This document shows, one piece after another, positions 15,306 to 23,812 of a DNA stretch of 64,000 bases. Every line of letters begins with the position of its first letter. Position 1 is the first letter of the stretch. The notes under the pieces were generated by a model. It did not search any database. It was not told where the DNA came from and saw only the letters and a program-made list of their open reading frames with translations. The stretch covers positions 7,331-71,330 of the forward strand of contig JBBQNN010000011.1 in the NCBI GenBank assembly GCA_038329965.1, given 5' to 3'. The translations under genes and the position numbers were made by a program. Source of the stretch: QHCA01 sp003244095. GTDB taxonomy: Bacteria > Actinomycetota > Actinomycetes > Mycobacteriales > QHCA01.

Positions 15306-16780
15306 CCGTACTGGCCATCGACGCCGGGACGACCGGCGTGACGGCGATCCTCGTCACCGACGACGGCTCGGTTCGGGCGCGTGGCTACGAGGAGTTCCCG
15401 CAGCACTTCCCGCAACCGGGATGGGTGGAGCACGAGCCGGAGCAGATCTGGCAGGCCGTGCTCTCGGCCTGCCGGCAGGCCGTCACGACCGCGGACGACC
15501 CGCCGACCTGCGTCGGCGTGACCAACCAACGCGAGACGGCCGTGCTGTGGGATCGCCACACCCTGGCCGCTCCTCGGCGGGCCATCGTATGGCAGGACCG
15601 GCGCACCGTCGCACTGTGCGAACGCCTGCGCGAAGCCGGGCACGAGCCACGGGTCAGCGAGCTCACCGGGCTGCGCCTCGATCCGTACTTCACCGGCACC
15701 AAGCTGGCCTGGCTGGCAGAGCACGACGGGCGCTCGTGGGAAGGCGTGCGGAGCGGGCGCACCCACCTCGGGACGGTCGACTCCTACGTCGTCGCGCGGC
15801 TCACCGGCGGCGCCGCGCATGTCACCGATCCCTCCAACGCCAGCCGCACCCTGCTGTACGACACCTTCGGCGGCGGTTGGTCGGCCGAGCTCTGCGAGCT
15901 GTTCGACGTGCCGATGGCGGCCCTTCCCGAGGTCGTGCCGAGCTCCGCTGAGGTCGGCCGCACCGATCCGAATGCCTTTCTCGGCCTGGACCTGCCGGTG
16001 GCCGGGATCGTCGGCGACCAGCAGGCCGCGCTGTTCGGCCAGGCCTGCTTCACCGACGGCCAGTCGAAGTGCACCTACGGCACCGGGTCGTTCGTGCTGA
16101 TCAACACCGGTGGCTCCGCGGTGCGCTCCCGGCGCGGCCTGCTGACGACGGTCGCGTGGGACATCGGCGACGGCCCGCAGTACGCGCTGGAGGGCGCCAT
16201 CTTCGTGACCGGCGCGGCGGTGCAGTGGCTACGCGACGGGCTGGGCATCATCGGCCAGGCAGCCGAGGTCGAGGCGCTCGCCACCACCGTCGCCGACTCC
16301 GGCGGTGTGGTGTTCGTCCCGGCCCTGACCGGGCTCGGCGCGCCGGACTGGGACCCCCGGGCCCGGGGCACGATCCTCGGCATCACCCGCGGCACGTCCC
16401 GGGCGCACCTGGCGCGGGCAACCTTGGAAGCGATCGCGTTCGAGGTACGCGACGTGGTCGACGTGATGACCGGAGATGCCGGCCTGGAGCTCACGGAGCT
16501 GTCCGTCGACGGCGGCGCCAGCATCAACAACCTGCTCTGCCAGCTGCAGGCAGACCAGCTCGGCGTGCCGGTGCGTCGCCCACAGATCACCGAGACAACG
16601 GCGCTCGGGGCTGCTTTCCTGGCCGGCCTGGCGACCGGTGTGTGGTCCTCCACCGACGAGCTCGCCACCACTTGGCGGCTGGACCGTCGTTTTGTCCCCA
16701 CCGACGGCGCACGCGCCGACGGAAGTCATGGCCGTTGGCGTGCCGCGGTTGATCGCGCGTGCGGCTGGGCCGAAGGCTGA
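15302..16780 (+). CDS. glpK: Glycerol kinase
   Basis: FGGY-family sugar kinase of 492 residues that phosphorylates glycerol to sn-glycerol 3-phosphate with ATP. It shows the N-terminal phosphate-1 motif AIDAGTTGVTAILV, NQRETAVLWDR, IVWQDRRT, GDQQAALFGQ, YGTGSFVLINTG and the C-terminal signature SVDGGASINNLLCQLQAD. All are typical of GlpK rather than xylulokinase. No glycerol facilitator or glycerol-3-phosphate dehydrogenase gene is adjacent. A strong hairpin follows directly after the stop, so the DUF1028-glpK unit ends here. The downstream Crp-family gene may or may not regulate it. Confidence 0.92.
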   Translation: MTVLAIDAGTTGVTAILVTDDGSVRARGYEEFPQHFPQPGWVEHEPEQIWQAVLSACRQAVTTADDPPTCVGVTNQRETAVLWDRHTLAAPRRAIVWQDRRTVALCERLREAGHEPRVSELTGLRLDPYFTGTKLAWLAEHDGRSWEGVRSGRTHLGTVDSYVVARLTGGAAHVTDPSNASRTLLYDTFGGGWSAELCELFDVPMAALPEVVPSSAEVGRTDPNAFLGLDLPVAGIVGDQQAALFGQACFTDGQSKCTYGTGSFVLINTGGSAVRSRRGLLTTVAWDIGDGPQYALEGAIFVTGAAVQWLRDGLGIIGQAAEVEALATTVADSGGVVFVPALTGLGAPDWDPRARGTILGITRGTSRAHLARATLEAIAFEVRDVVDVMTGDAGLELTELSVDGGASINNLLCQLQADQLGVPVRRPQITETTALGAAFLAGLATGVWSSTDELATTWRLDRRFVPTDGARADGSHGRWRAAVDRACGWAEG

Positions 16781-16783
16781 GCT

Positions 16784-16826
16784 GGATCGGCGAGCTCGCA
16801 CACAAGACGCGCGAGCCCGCCGATCC
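16784..16826 (+). terminator. Hairpin after glpK
   Basis: Inverted repeat of 16-nt arms (16784-16799 and 16811-16826) with one A-C mismatch: GGATCGGCG pairs with CGCCGATCC and GCTCGC with GCGAGC, around an 11-nt loop. It starts 3 nt after the glpK stop and has no clear T-run, as is usual for actinobacterial intrinsic terminators. Confidence 0.7.
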
Positions 16827-16957
16827 CCCCCGATCCCGTGCCGGCCCCCCCAGAAATCGCTGCCGGCAAAGAGGAGGATGTCGCGAATCCATGTGACAGG
16901 CTGTCGAGGACCCGACCGTCCCGCTGTCCGATACCCGACAGGAGCAGATATCGCGTC

Positions 16958-17647
16958 ATGAGTTCACCGGTGGCACATCCAGCCGATCTCCTGGCCGAGG
17001 TGGACGTGTTCGCCGGCCTCGAACAGGAGCTCAGGAGCCGGATCGCCGCCGCGGCTGTCCGGCGTTCCTACCGGCGTGGCCAGTTGCTGTTCGTCGAAGG
17101 CGATCGAGGCGATTCGCTGCTCGTGCTGCTCAGCGGCGCGGTATCGGTGTTCCGGTCGGCCCCATCGGGTGAGCGCGCGCTGCTCAGCGTGGTCCGGCCG
17201 CCGGACGTGCTCGGCGAGGTATCCATTCTCGACGGATCCAACCGCTCGGCCTCGGCCGAGGCCATCGACGCCACCACGGCCCTGTCGCTGTCCCGGCCGG
17301 CTTTCCTCGACCTGGTGCACAGCCAGCCCGCCCTGCTCGACGCGGTCCTGCGCTCCCTCGGGGGGCTCGTACGCAGGCTCACCGACCAGACAGCCGACTA
17401 CGTCTTCCTCGACCTGGCCGGACGGGTCGCCAAGACGCTGGTCCGCCTGGCCGGCGCGGCCACCGGGGCGCCCGTCGTCATCGAACTCAGCCAGACCCAG
17501 CTCGCAGAGATGGTGGGTGGCTCCCGGCAGAGCGTCAACCAGGCCCTTGGCACCTTCGCCGTGCGCGGTTGGCTGCATGTGGAAGGGCGGCGGGTCGCCC
17601 TCGACGACCTCGCCGCCCTGCGCCGACGAGCCGGCGCGCCCAGCTGA
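16958..17647 (+). CDS. Crp/Fnr-family transcriptional regulator
   Basis: A 229-residue regulator with an N-terminal cyclic-nucleotide-binding beta-roll (about 8-125; FVEGDRGDSLLVLLSGAVSV and the LGEVSILDGSNRSASAEA phosphate-cassette region) and a C-terminal winged helix (about 150-225; LSQTQLAEMVGGSRQSVNQALGT, shown here within family limits). In E. coli CRP the cassette is GELGLFEEGQERSA. Here GEVSILDG-NRSASAEA keeps the Glu and Arg, so cAMP or cGMP binding is possible. I saw no cysteine cluster that would suggest an Fnr iron-sulfur sensor. The ATG at 16958 was chosen for its GGAGC Shine-Dalgarno; upstream sequence in frame is not family-like. Confidence 0.85.
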   Translation: MSSPVAHPADLLAEVDVFAGLEQELRSRIAAAAVRRSYRRGQLLFVEGDRGDSLLVLLSGAVSVFRSAPSGERALLSVVRPPDVLGEVSILDGSNRSASAEAIDATTALSLSRPAFLDLVHSQPALLDAVLRSLGGLVRRLTDQTADYVFLDLAGRVAKTLVRLAGAATGAPVVIELSQTQLAEMVGGSRQSVNQALGTFAVRGWLHVEGRRVALDDLAALRRRAGAPS

Positions 17648-17702
17648 CCACCGCTCAGGTGGCCGGTCTCCGACCATGCGTCGAGGTCTCCCCGCCGGTG
17701 CC

Positions 17703-18395
17703 TCAGTCCTCGTCCAGCCCCGCCTCGATGGCGTAGCGGACCAGACCCGCGCGGTTGCGCACCTGCAGCTTCTGCATGGCGTTCTGGACGTGGTTCTGGA
17801 CGGTCCGGTGGCTGAGTACGAGCCGCGCGGCGACCTGTTTGGCGGTCAGCCCCTTGGCTACCAGCCGCAGGACCTCGGTCTCGCGGTCGCTCAGCTGCGG
17901 CTGAGGGTCGGTCGCAGGTGCCGATGCCAGCCGGCGGTACTCCCCAAGAAGGAGGCCGGCCAGCCCCGAAGTGAACGTCGCCTCTCCATCTGCCGTACGA
18001 CGGACCGCATCAGTCAACTCAGCGGCACTCGCCGACTTGATGAGGTAGCCCGTCGCGCCGGCCTTCACCGCCTCGAGCACATCGGCCTGCTCACCGCTGG
18101 CGGACAGGATCAGCACGCGAGTGGTGGTCTGCGCCGCGACGATCTCGCCGGTCGCCTCGACGCCGGACTTCTCGGGCAGCTGCAGGTCCATCACGACCAC
18201 GTCGGGGCGCACGGCGGCCGCGACCCGCACGGCCTTGGCACCGTCGGCGGCGGTGCCCACCACGGTGAAGCCGGCGGCGGTCAGGTCTCGCTCGACGGCG
18301 TCGCGCCACATGGGATGGTCGTCGACCACGAGCACCGTGATCGGGGCTGGTGCGCCGGCCGGGAGGCCCGGGTCGTCCGGATCATCGGGGCACAC
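17703..18395 (-). CDS. NarL/LuxR-type response regulator (MacR-like)
   Basis: A 230-residue two-component regulator with a receiver domain of about residues 19-140: acidic pair Asp25-Asp26, phosphoacceptor Asp70 in VVMDLQLPEKSG, and the lysine of GYLIKSASAAEL. The C-terminal LuxR-type HTH (about 165-228) contains LSDRETEVLRLVAKGLTAKQ. The GTG at 18395 overlaps the 3' end of the upstream kinase gene by 14 nt, so kinase and regulator are co-translated. The unit follows plsC, which is the position of the MacS/MacR pair of other actinomycetes as I remember it. Targets are unknown. Confidence 0.9.
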   Translation of the reverse strand: MCPDDPDDPGLPAGAPAPITVLVVDDHPMWRDAVERDLTAAGFTVVGTAADGAKAVRVAAAVRPDVVVMDLQLPEKSGVEATGEIVAAQTTTRVLILSASGEQADVLEAVKAGATGYLIKSASAAELTDAVRRTADGEATFTSGLAGLLLGEYRRLASAPATDPQPQLSDRETEVLRLVAKGLTAKQVAARLVLSHRTVQNHVQNAMQKLQVRNRAGLVRYAIEAGLDED

Positions 18396-19527
18396 GCAAC
18401 TCGACCTCCGTCCCGTCGCCGGTGGCACTGGTGATCGCTGCGGTGCCGCCCAGGTCCTGCAGCCGGCCGCGCAGCGACTGTGCCACACCGAGCCGGCCCT
18501 CGGCGGCGGCCTCCTCCAGCCGCCCGGGCGCGATGCCCGGGCCGGCGTCGCGAACGGTGATCACGACCGCCTCGGCGGTGTCCTCGACGAGCAACCAGAC
18601 GTCGGCGTCCTCGGCGACATGGTGGCGCACGTTGTGTACGGCTGCCCCGATCGCGGCCGCCAGCTCGTGGGCCTGGTGGTCGCTGACGAGCACCGGCGTG
18701 GCGGGGGCCGACAGGTGGACGTGCGGTCCGGCGTGCGCCGTACTCAGCAACTCGCGAAGATCGACCCGGTCAGCTGTCGGCGACCGCTCGGGCGAGACCG
18801 ACACCAGACCGCGCAGTGCCTGCTCCTGCTCACCGGCCAGCCGGCCGAGGTCGGCCGCCTCTCCCCCGATCTCCGCGCCGCGCCGCTGCACGAGAGCGAG
18901 CACTTGGAGCACGCTGTCGTGGATGCCGCGGGAGAGCCGCTCGCGCTCGCGGGTCGCGGCCCGGATGCGCACGGCCTCCCCGAGCGCGGCCTGCGCCTGC
19001 CGTACGAGACCGACTCCGTACCCCACACACAGCCCGACCAGCAGCAGGATGGCGATGCCCTTGACCGTGTCGGCCGACAGGCCGCCTCGCTCGACCACGT
19101 CCGCGACCGACAGCAGGCCGGCCGCGATGAGGCCCCCGCGGTGCTGCCAGTACACCGCCCACGCCGCCAACGCACCGGCCACCCACATCTGTGCGAACGT
19201 CGGCTCCCCGCCGGTGATCCGATCGGCACTGTCCACCAGGCGGGTGGCCAGCACCATGAACACGGCGACGGCGAGGTCGACCACGAGCAGGGGCCATTGC
19301 CGCAGGGCCGGCTGGGCGTAGGCGATCGTGGCGATCAGGGTCCACGCGAACATCCCGGCGAGCAGCAGGACGGCCGTGAGCGGATGCTCCACGTCGTGCA
19401 GGTCAACCAGGTCGACCGCCACCACATAGCCCAGCGTCAGCCAGCGAAATACCGCGAGGGCCCGCCAGAACGGCGGATCGATGCTCGGTGGTGTGCCGCT
19501 CACGCGGCTGATCTCACTGCCGCTCAC
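18382..19527 (-). CDS. Sensor histidine kinase, MacS-like (DUF5931 type)
   Basis: A 381-residue membrane sensor with about five hydrophobic segments (roughly residues 25-180), a short coiled linker and a HisKA_3 dimerisation domain with phosphoacceptor His203 in RLSRGIHDSVLQVLALVQ. A HATPase domain follows with AVHNVRHH (N-box) and DAGPGI (G1 box). There is no large extracytoplasmic domain, which suggests sensing within the membrane. The start overlaps the plsC stop by 4 nt, and the cognate regulator overlaps its 3' end. Coupling to a phospholipid acyltransferase hints at membrane-lipid-linked signalling, but that is inference. Confidence 0.85.
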   Translation of the reverse strand: MSGSEISRVSGTPPSIDPPFWRALAVFRWLTLGYVVAVDLVDLHDVEHPLTAVLLLAGMFAWTLIATIAYAQPALRQWPLLVVDLAVAVFMVLATRLVDSADRITGGEPTFAQMWVAGALAAWAVYWQHRGGLIAAGLLSVADVVERGGLSADTVKGIAILLLVGLCVGYGVGLVRQAQAALGEAVRIRAATRERERLSRGIHDSVLQVLALVQRRGAEIGGEAADLGRLAGEQEQALRGLVSVSPERSPTADRVDLRELLSTAHAGPHVHLSAPATPVLVSDHQAHELAAAIGAAVHNVRHHVAEDADVWLLVEDTAEAVVITVRDAGPGIAPGRLEEAAAEGRLGVAQSLRGRLQDLGGTAAITSATGDGTEVELRVPR

Positions 19528-20243
19528 GCGGCGGCGGGCTCCTTGGGCGCCGGCTCGGCTGCCCGCCGGCCGCTCTCCGCCTTGACCTTGGCCGCGTAAA
19601 GGTCGACATACTCCTGACCGGAGAGCTCCATGAGCTCGTACATGATCTCGTCGGTCATCGAGCGCTCGATGAACCGGTCACCGGACATGCCTTCGTACCG
19701 GGAGAAGTCCAGCGGCTTGCCGATGCGGATCGTCGGCCGGACCAGGTGGGGGATCTTGCGGCCGATCGGCTGCACCTTGTCGGTGTCGATCATGGCGCAC
19801 GGGATGACCGGCACGGAGGACTCCAGCGCCATGCGCGCCACGCCGGTCTTGCCGCGGTACAGGCGGCCGTCCGGTGACCGGGTGCCCTCGGGATAGATGC
19901 CGAGCAGGTCGCCACCGGCCAGCACCCGCCTGCCGGTGTCCAGTGCCCCCCGTGCGGCCGAGGCGTTCGTCCGGTCGATCGGCAGCTGGCCGATGCTGGT
20001 CATGAACCAGCGCACGAGCGTGCCCTTGATCCCGGTGCCGGTGAAGTATTCGGACTTGGCCAGGAAGGTCACCCGGCGGGGCAGCAGGGCGGGCAGGAAG
20101 ACCGAATCGCAGAAGGACAGGTGGTTACTGGCCAGGATCGCGGCACCGTCGGCGGGGATGTTCTCCAAGCCCTCGACCCGCGGGCGGAACAGCAATCGCA
20201 GCAGGGGGCCGAGGGAGAGGTACCTGAGGAACCAGTAGAACAC
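19524..20243 (-). CDS. plsC: 1-acyl-sn-glycerol-3-phosphate acyltransferase
   Basis: Acylates lysophosphatidic acid to phosphatidic acid at the cytoplasmic membrane. The 239-residue product has the catalytic HX4D box (His41-LSFC-Asp46), motif II around GQLPIDRTNASAARGALD and the glycerophosphate-binding EGTRS in IYPEGTRSPDGRLYRGKTGV. It matches Rv2182c of M. tuberculosis in position. The GTG at 20243 is chosen because FYWFLRYL is the family N-terminus and GAGAGGGG lies upstream. The alanine/lysine-rich C-terminal tail beyond about 215 is not conserved. Confidence 0.9.
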   Translation of the reverse strand: MFYWFLRYLSLGPLLRLLFRPRVEGLENIPADGAAILASNHLSFCDSVFLPALLPRRVTFLAKSEYFTGTGIKGTLVRWFMTSIGQLPIDRTNASAARGALDTGRRVLAGGDLLGIYPEGTRSPDGRLYRGKTGVARMALESSVPVIPCAMIDTDKVQPIGRKIPHLVRPTIRIGKPLDFSRYEGMSGDRFIERSMTDEIMYELMELSGQEYVDLYAAKVKAESGRRAAEPAPKEPAAA

Positions 20244-20370
20244 CGGCCATTCCCCTCTCGCCCGCTCACCCTACGTGGCGTCAGCCTACGGACCCGGCCA
20301 ACCTCAGACAACGTGTGCGGGACGTGTCACGATGGCGGGCGACGATTCTCCCGGCCTTGGAGGTCCAGCG

Positions 20371-21132
20371 GTGCCACTCATGCCCGGCGCGGAGCCGTTC
20401 GACCTCGACGGCACTCCTGGGGGCAGGGTCGGGGCGGTCCTGTGCCATGGCTTCACCGGCACGCCGGCCAGCATGCGGCCGTGGGGCGAACACCTCGCGG
20501 CGGCCGGCGTGGCCGTGCGCTGCCCGCGCCTGCCCGGGCACGGCACGCGCTGGCAGGACATGAACTCCACCCGCTGGCCGGATTGGTACGCCGAGCTCGA
20601 GCGCGCCTTCGACGAGCTGCTGGCCCGGGTGCCGACCGTCTTCGCAATGGGCTTGTCGATGGGCGGCACGCTGTGCCTTCGCCTCGGCGAGCAGCGCGCC
20701 GCCGAACTGGCCGGGCTGGTGCTGGTCAACCCGTCGCTGGCCACGGAGCGCAAGGACGCCAGGCTGCTGTCGGTGCTGTCGCGCGTCGTGCCGTCGGTCC
20801 CCGGCATCGGCAGCGACATCAAGAAGCCCGGCGTCACCGAGCTGTCCTACGACCGCACCCCACTCAAGGCGGCGTACTCCCTGTCGCAGCTGTGGGCACA
20901 GACCCGCGCCGACCTGCACAAGCTGACGGCGCCCATCCTGACCTTCCGCAGCCGCATCGACCACGTGGTCGAGCCGGTCTCGGGGCGGCTGCTGCTCGAC
21001 GGCGCGTCGTCGACCCAGGTACGCGAGGTGGTCCTCGAGGACAGCTTCCACGTGGCCACCCTCGACAACGACGCGCCGGAGATCTTCGCCGGCAGCGTCG
21101 ACTTCGTCCGCGCCAACGCGCCTGTGAGCTGA
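20371..21132 (+). CDS. Alpha/beta hydrolase, carboxylesterase/monoacylglycerol-lipase type
   Basis: A 253-residue hydrolase resembling the Geobacillus Est30 carboxylesterase group. The oxyanion region is GAVLCHGFTGTPASMRPWGE, the nucleophile serine is in FAMGLSMGGTLCLRL, the acid is in FRSRIDHVVEP and the histidine in DSFHVATLDND. Such enzymes hydrolyse short-to-medium acyl esters or monoglycerides. I placed the start at the GTG 20371, which has GGAGG 7 nt upstream; an ATG nine bases later is possible. Its divergent position beside plsC may reflect acyl-lipid turnover. Confidence 0.85.
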   Translation: MPLMPGAEPFDLDGTPGGRVGAVLCHGFTGTPASMRPWGEHLAAAGVAVRCPRLPGHGTRWQDMNSTRWPDWYAELERAFDELLARVPTVFAMGLSMGGTLCLRLGEQRAAELAGLVLVNPSLATERKDARLLSVLSRVVPSVPGIGSDIKKPGVTELSYDRTPLKAAYSLSQLWAQTRADLHKLTAPILTFRSRIDHVVEPVSGRLLLDGASSTQVREVVLEDSFHVATLDNDAPEIFAGSVDFVRANAPVS

Positions 21133-21139
21133 CGGCCCG

Positions 21140-21883
21140 GTGATCCCCGACCCGGGCGGGCGAACGCACGGTCGCCGCGACAACGGCCTGACCGCCAGCT
21201 CGTTCGCCTCCGTCGGCGACGTCGACCCGCGGGTCGGCGAGCACCTGCTCGACGTCCTCGCCCTCGACGGCATCGCCGCGTACCTGCAGCCGACGATCGA
21301 CCACGACTCCGTCACGCGAGCAGTCTCCCTGCCGGGGCATCCCACCGACCGGCTGTACGTCGACCGCTACCGCGCCGCGGACGCCCGCGCCCTGGTGGCC
21401 GCCGAGGCCGAGGCAGCCGGGCGGAGCGAGAGCATGTGGACGCCCGACGAACCCGAGTCGATCGACGAGGACGCCGAGTGGGCCGCTCTCGTGGCCTCCT
21501 TCGACCGGCCGTCCGCGACGGCGGTGCCGCCCTGGCCCGTCAACGAGGACACCGAGGTCGGCGTCGGCCCGGTCCCGGCCGAGCCGCCCAGCCATCAGGA
21601 GCAGGACGCGCCACCGGAGGGCGAGGAGGACGAGGAGGAGGGCTACGTCCCGCCTCCCCCGCCGCCGGTCCCGCGCCTTTCGCGCCAGACGGCAGGTGCG
21701 CTGCTGACGATCGCCGGCGGCGTGTTCCTGCTCGTGCTCGGCTCCCGCGTGCTGAGCCTCGATCCCGACTTCGCCTTCCAGCTCGGCATCGTGGCGGTGA
21801 TCGCCGGCGTGGCCTGGCTGATCTGGCGGATGCGCGACGACTCGCCCGACGAAGACCGGCCGGACGACGGTGCCGTGGTCTGA
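21140..21883 (+). CDS. Hypothetical protein with C-terminal membrane pair
   Basis: A 247-residue conserved actinobacterial protein of unknown function. The soluble N-terminal part contains ASSFASVGDVDPRVGEHLLD and AAYLQPTID, a pattern I recall from Streptomyces proteins at a similar locus. A glutamate/proline-rich linker (about 130-172) follows, then two hydrophobic helices (about 178-196 and 200-218) and an acidic tail DEDRPDDG. It lies 7 bp after the hydrolase gene and 17 bp before the next gene, although that gene has its own promoter-like hexamer. I cannot assign a role. Confidence 0.6.
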   Translation: MIPDPGGRTHGRRDNGLTASSFASVGDVDPRVGEHLLDVLALDGIAAYLQPTIDHDSVTRAVSLPGHPTDRLYVDRYRAADARALVAAEAEAAGRSESMWTPDEPESIDEDAEWAALVASFDRPSATAVPPWPVNEDTEVGVGPVPAEPPSHQEQDAPPEGEEDEEEGYVPPPPPPVPRLSRQTAGALLTIAGGVFLLVLGSRVLSLDPDFAFQLGIVAVIAGVAWLIWRMRDDSPDEDRPDDGAVV

Positions 21884-21888
21884 CCCCC

Positions 21889-21894
21889 TACCCT
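21889..21894 (+). promoter_or_regulatory. -10 element TACCCT of the LOR/SDH-domain gene (leaderless)
   Basis: TACCCT is followed by GCGAAC and the GTG at 21901, with no Shine-Dalgarno sequence. Confidence 0.55.
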
Positions 21895-21900
21895 GCGAAC

Positions 21901-23136
21901 GTGCTGTTCGAGGAGACTGTCGAGACCCGTGGCCACCTGCTGGATTCCGGCGTTCTGGCCCGGGTCCTCGATGACGTGCTGGAGTACGGCGGTGACTACC
22001 GGGTCGACCGCCTCGACCTCGGCCGGGAGCACGAGGACGAGTCCTACGCCCGGCTGACCCTCGGCGCGCCCGATGAGGAGTTGCTCCAGCGGCTGCTGAT
22101 GCGGGTGCAGGCACACGGGGTGAACCAGGTCGACCCGGGCATGGCGATGACCCGCCCGGCACCGCGTGACGGCGTTTTCCCGGAGGACTTCTACTCCACC
22201 ACCAACCTGGCGACATATGTCCGGTTCAACGGCGGCTGGCTGTCGGTGACGCATCCGGAGATGGACTGCGGGTTGCGGGTCCTCGACGGAACGGTCGACA
22301 CGATTCCGGTCTCCGATGTACGCGAGGGTGAGCAGATCGTCTGCGGCGCCTCCGGGATCAAGGTGAGCCTGCCGGCCCCCGTGGATGACCCCGACGGCGG
22401 CTTCGGCTTCATGTCCTCCGCCGTCTCCAGTGAGAAGCCGCAGGCCCTGCTGGTCCGGCAGATCGCCCAGCAGATGCGCGACGTGCGGGCCGCCGGCCTC
22501 AAGGTGCTCTGGGTCGGCGGCCCGGCCGTCGTGCACACCGGGGCGGCCCCGGCCATGGTGGCGCTGGTCGAGGCCGGCTTCGTCGATGTCCTGTTCGCCG
22601 GCAACGCGCTGGCGACCCATGACATCGAGTCGGCACTGTTCGGCACCTCGCTGGGGGTCGACCTCAAGAAGGGCTCCGGTGTCCCGCACGGCCACGAGCA
22701 CCACATCCGGGCCATCAACACGATCCGCCGCTGCGGCTCGATCGCCGATGCGGTCAAGCAGGGCGTGCTCACCGGCGGCGTGATGCACGCGATGGTGCAG
22801 GCGGGCAACCCGTTCGTGCTGGTCGGCTCCGTCCGCGACGACGGCCCGCTGCCCGACGTCTACACCGACGTGGTCGAGGGCCAGCGGGCGATGCGCGCCC
22901 AGTTGCCCGACGTGGGATTCGCGATCATGGTCGCGACGATGCTGCACTCCATCGCGACCGGCAACATCCTGCCGGCGTCGGCGCCGCTGGTCTGCGTCGA
23001 CATCAACCCGGCCACGGTGACCAAGCTCGCCGACCGGGGATCGGCCCAGGCGGTGGGGATCGTCACCGACATCGGGCTGTTCCTCGAGCAACTCGCCCGC
23101 GAACTGGTCCCCGACTTCGCCGGCTCCGGCAACTAG
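21901..23136 (+). CDS. TIGR00300/LOR-SDH domain protein, archaeal-type ornithine cyclodeaminase-like
   Basis: A 411-residue protein of the TIGR00300 family, whose archaeal members convert ornithine to proline and ammonia; the same domain forms the C-terminal half of cyanobacterial arginine dihydrolase ArgZ/AgrE. The N-terminus is the LOR/SDH conserved region (FEETVETRGHLLDSGVLARV). The C-terminal half is Rossmann-like, with VLWVGGPAVVHTGAAPAMVALV (positions about 200-221), LFAGNALATHDIE and VCVDINPATVTKL. It lacks the ArgZ guanidino-hydrolase domain, so it should act on ornithine or a related amino acid. A carbamate kinase gene lies 2.5 kb to the right. Confidence 0.75.
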   Translation: MLFEETVETRGHLLDSGVLARVLDDVLEYGGDYRVDRLDLGREHEDESYARLTLGAPDEELLQRLLMRVQAHGVNQVDPGMAMTRPAPRDGVFPEDFYSTTNLATYVRFNGGWLSVTHPEMDCGLRVLDGTVDTIPVSDVREGEQIVCGASGIKVSLPAPVDDPDGGFGFMSSAVSSEKPQALLVRQIAQQMRDVRAAGLKVLWVGGPAVVHTGAAPAMVALVEAGFVDVLFAGNALATHDIESALFGTSLGVDLKKGSGVPHGHEHHIRAINTIRRCGSIADAVKQGVLTGGVMHAMVQAGNPFVLVGSVRDDGPLPDVYTDVVEGQRAMRAQLPDVGFAIMVATMLHSIATGNILPASAPLVCVDINPATVTKLADRGSAQAVGIVTDIGLFLEQLARELVPDFAGSGN

Positions 23137-23143
23137 GACACCC

Positions 23144-23791
23144 TCAACCGGGCAGTTCGACCTCGGCCAGGATGGGTGGGTGGTCGCTGGCGATCCGAAC
23201 GTCGGGTGAGTCGAGTACGGCTGCCGACAGCACCCTGATCGACGGGCTGAGGAAGACGCCGTCGATTCGCCGGCCCTGGGTGCCAGCCCCTGACTCCGGC
23301 AACCGCTCGGCCAGGGCGGCCCATGCCGGCCGACCCGGGTGCTCGTTGACGTCGGCCCCCAGGATGACCGGCTCCGGCAGGGGCCCCAGCGCCGCGAAGA
23401 TCTCGTCGACGTGCAGGCGGCGGTCCGGGGCGGCCATGTCCAGGTGGGTACTGACCAGCCGGAATCTGGTCCCGCCGAGTGAGCACACCGCCGTGGCCAT
23501 CCCCCGCTGGTGCAGACCGAAGCGCCGGGTGAACAACACGTCGCCCGTCGACTGCACCTCAACCCCCACCGTGGCCATCAAGATGTTGTTCCCGGCCGGC
23601 AGCCCGCCGGTCACGAAGAACAGGTCACACCGACGGGCCAGGTCAGCGCACCGGCTGCGCCAGCGCCACCACTTCGGCGCCTCCTGCACGCACACGACGT
23701 CCGGCGCGGCACCGCGCACCACGCGGACCAGGGCGGCCGGGTCGTCGCGCAGGGAACGCATGTTGTACGACAACACTCGCAGCGCAGGCAC
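23144..23791 (-). CDS. Endonuclease/exonuclease/phosphatase-family hydrolase
   Basis: A 215-residue EEP-fold metal-dependent phosphodiesterase. LRVLSYNMRSL (Asn), VVCVQEAP (catalytic Glu), VSTHLDM, VILGADVNEHPG (Asp and Asn) and RIASDHPPILAEV (Asp-His) give a complete active site. The substrate could be DNA, phosphoinositide-like lipid or another phosphodiester; the short length without a signal peptide favours a cytoplasmic enzyme. It starts at the GTG at 23791, which has a -10 hexamer 7 nt upstream. Only 7 bp separate its stop from that of the convergent gene. Confidence 0.85.
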   Translation of the reverse strand: MPALRVLSYNMRSLRDDPAALVRVVRGAAPDVVCVQEAPKWWRWRSRCADLARRCDLFFVTGGLPAGNNILMATVGVEVQSTGDVLFTRRFGLHQRGMATAVCSLGGTRFRLVSTHLDMAAPDRRLHVDEIFAALGPLPEPVILGADVNEHPGRPAWAALAERLPESGAGTQGRRIDGVFLSPSIRVLSAAVLDSPDVRIASDHPPILAEVELPG

Positions 23792-23798
23792 CCGCCGA

Positions 23799-23804
23799 AC
23801 GCTA
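23799..23804 (-). promoter_or_regulatory. -10 element TAGCGT of the EEP hydrolase gene (leaderless)
   Basis: On the minus strand TAGCGT is followed by TCGGCGG (7 nt) and GTG. It sits immediately after the TadG stop codon. Confidence 0.5.
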
Positions 23805-23812
23805 TCTGCCGC

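Noticed and set aside
17648..17702. Short CCACC-GCTCA-GGTGG hairpin as a terminator
   Set aside because: Only five base pairs and no T-run; too weak to list in a GC-rich genome.
21643..23562. 639-codon open frame on the minus strand
   Set aside because: It is antisense to the TIGR00300 gene and the preceding gene; amino-acid composition is shadow-like and the plus-strand proteins are recognisable.
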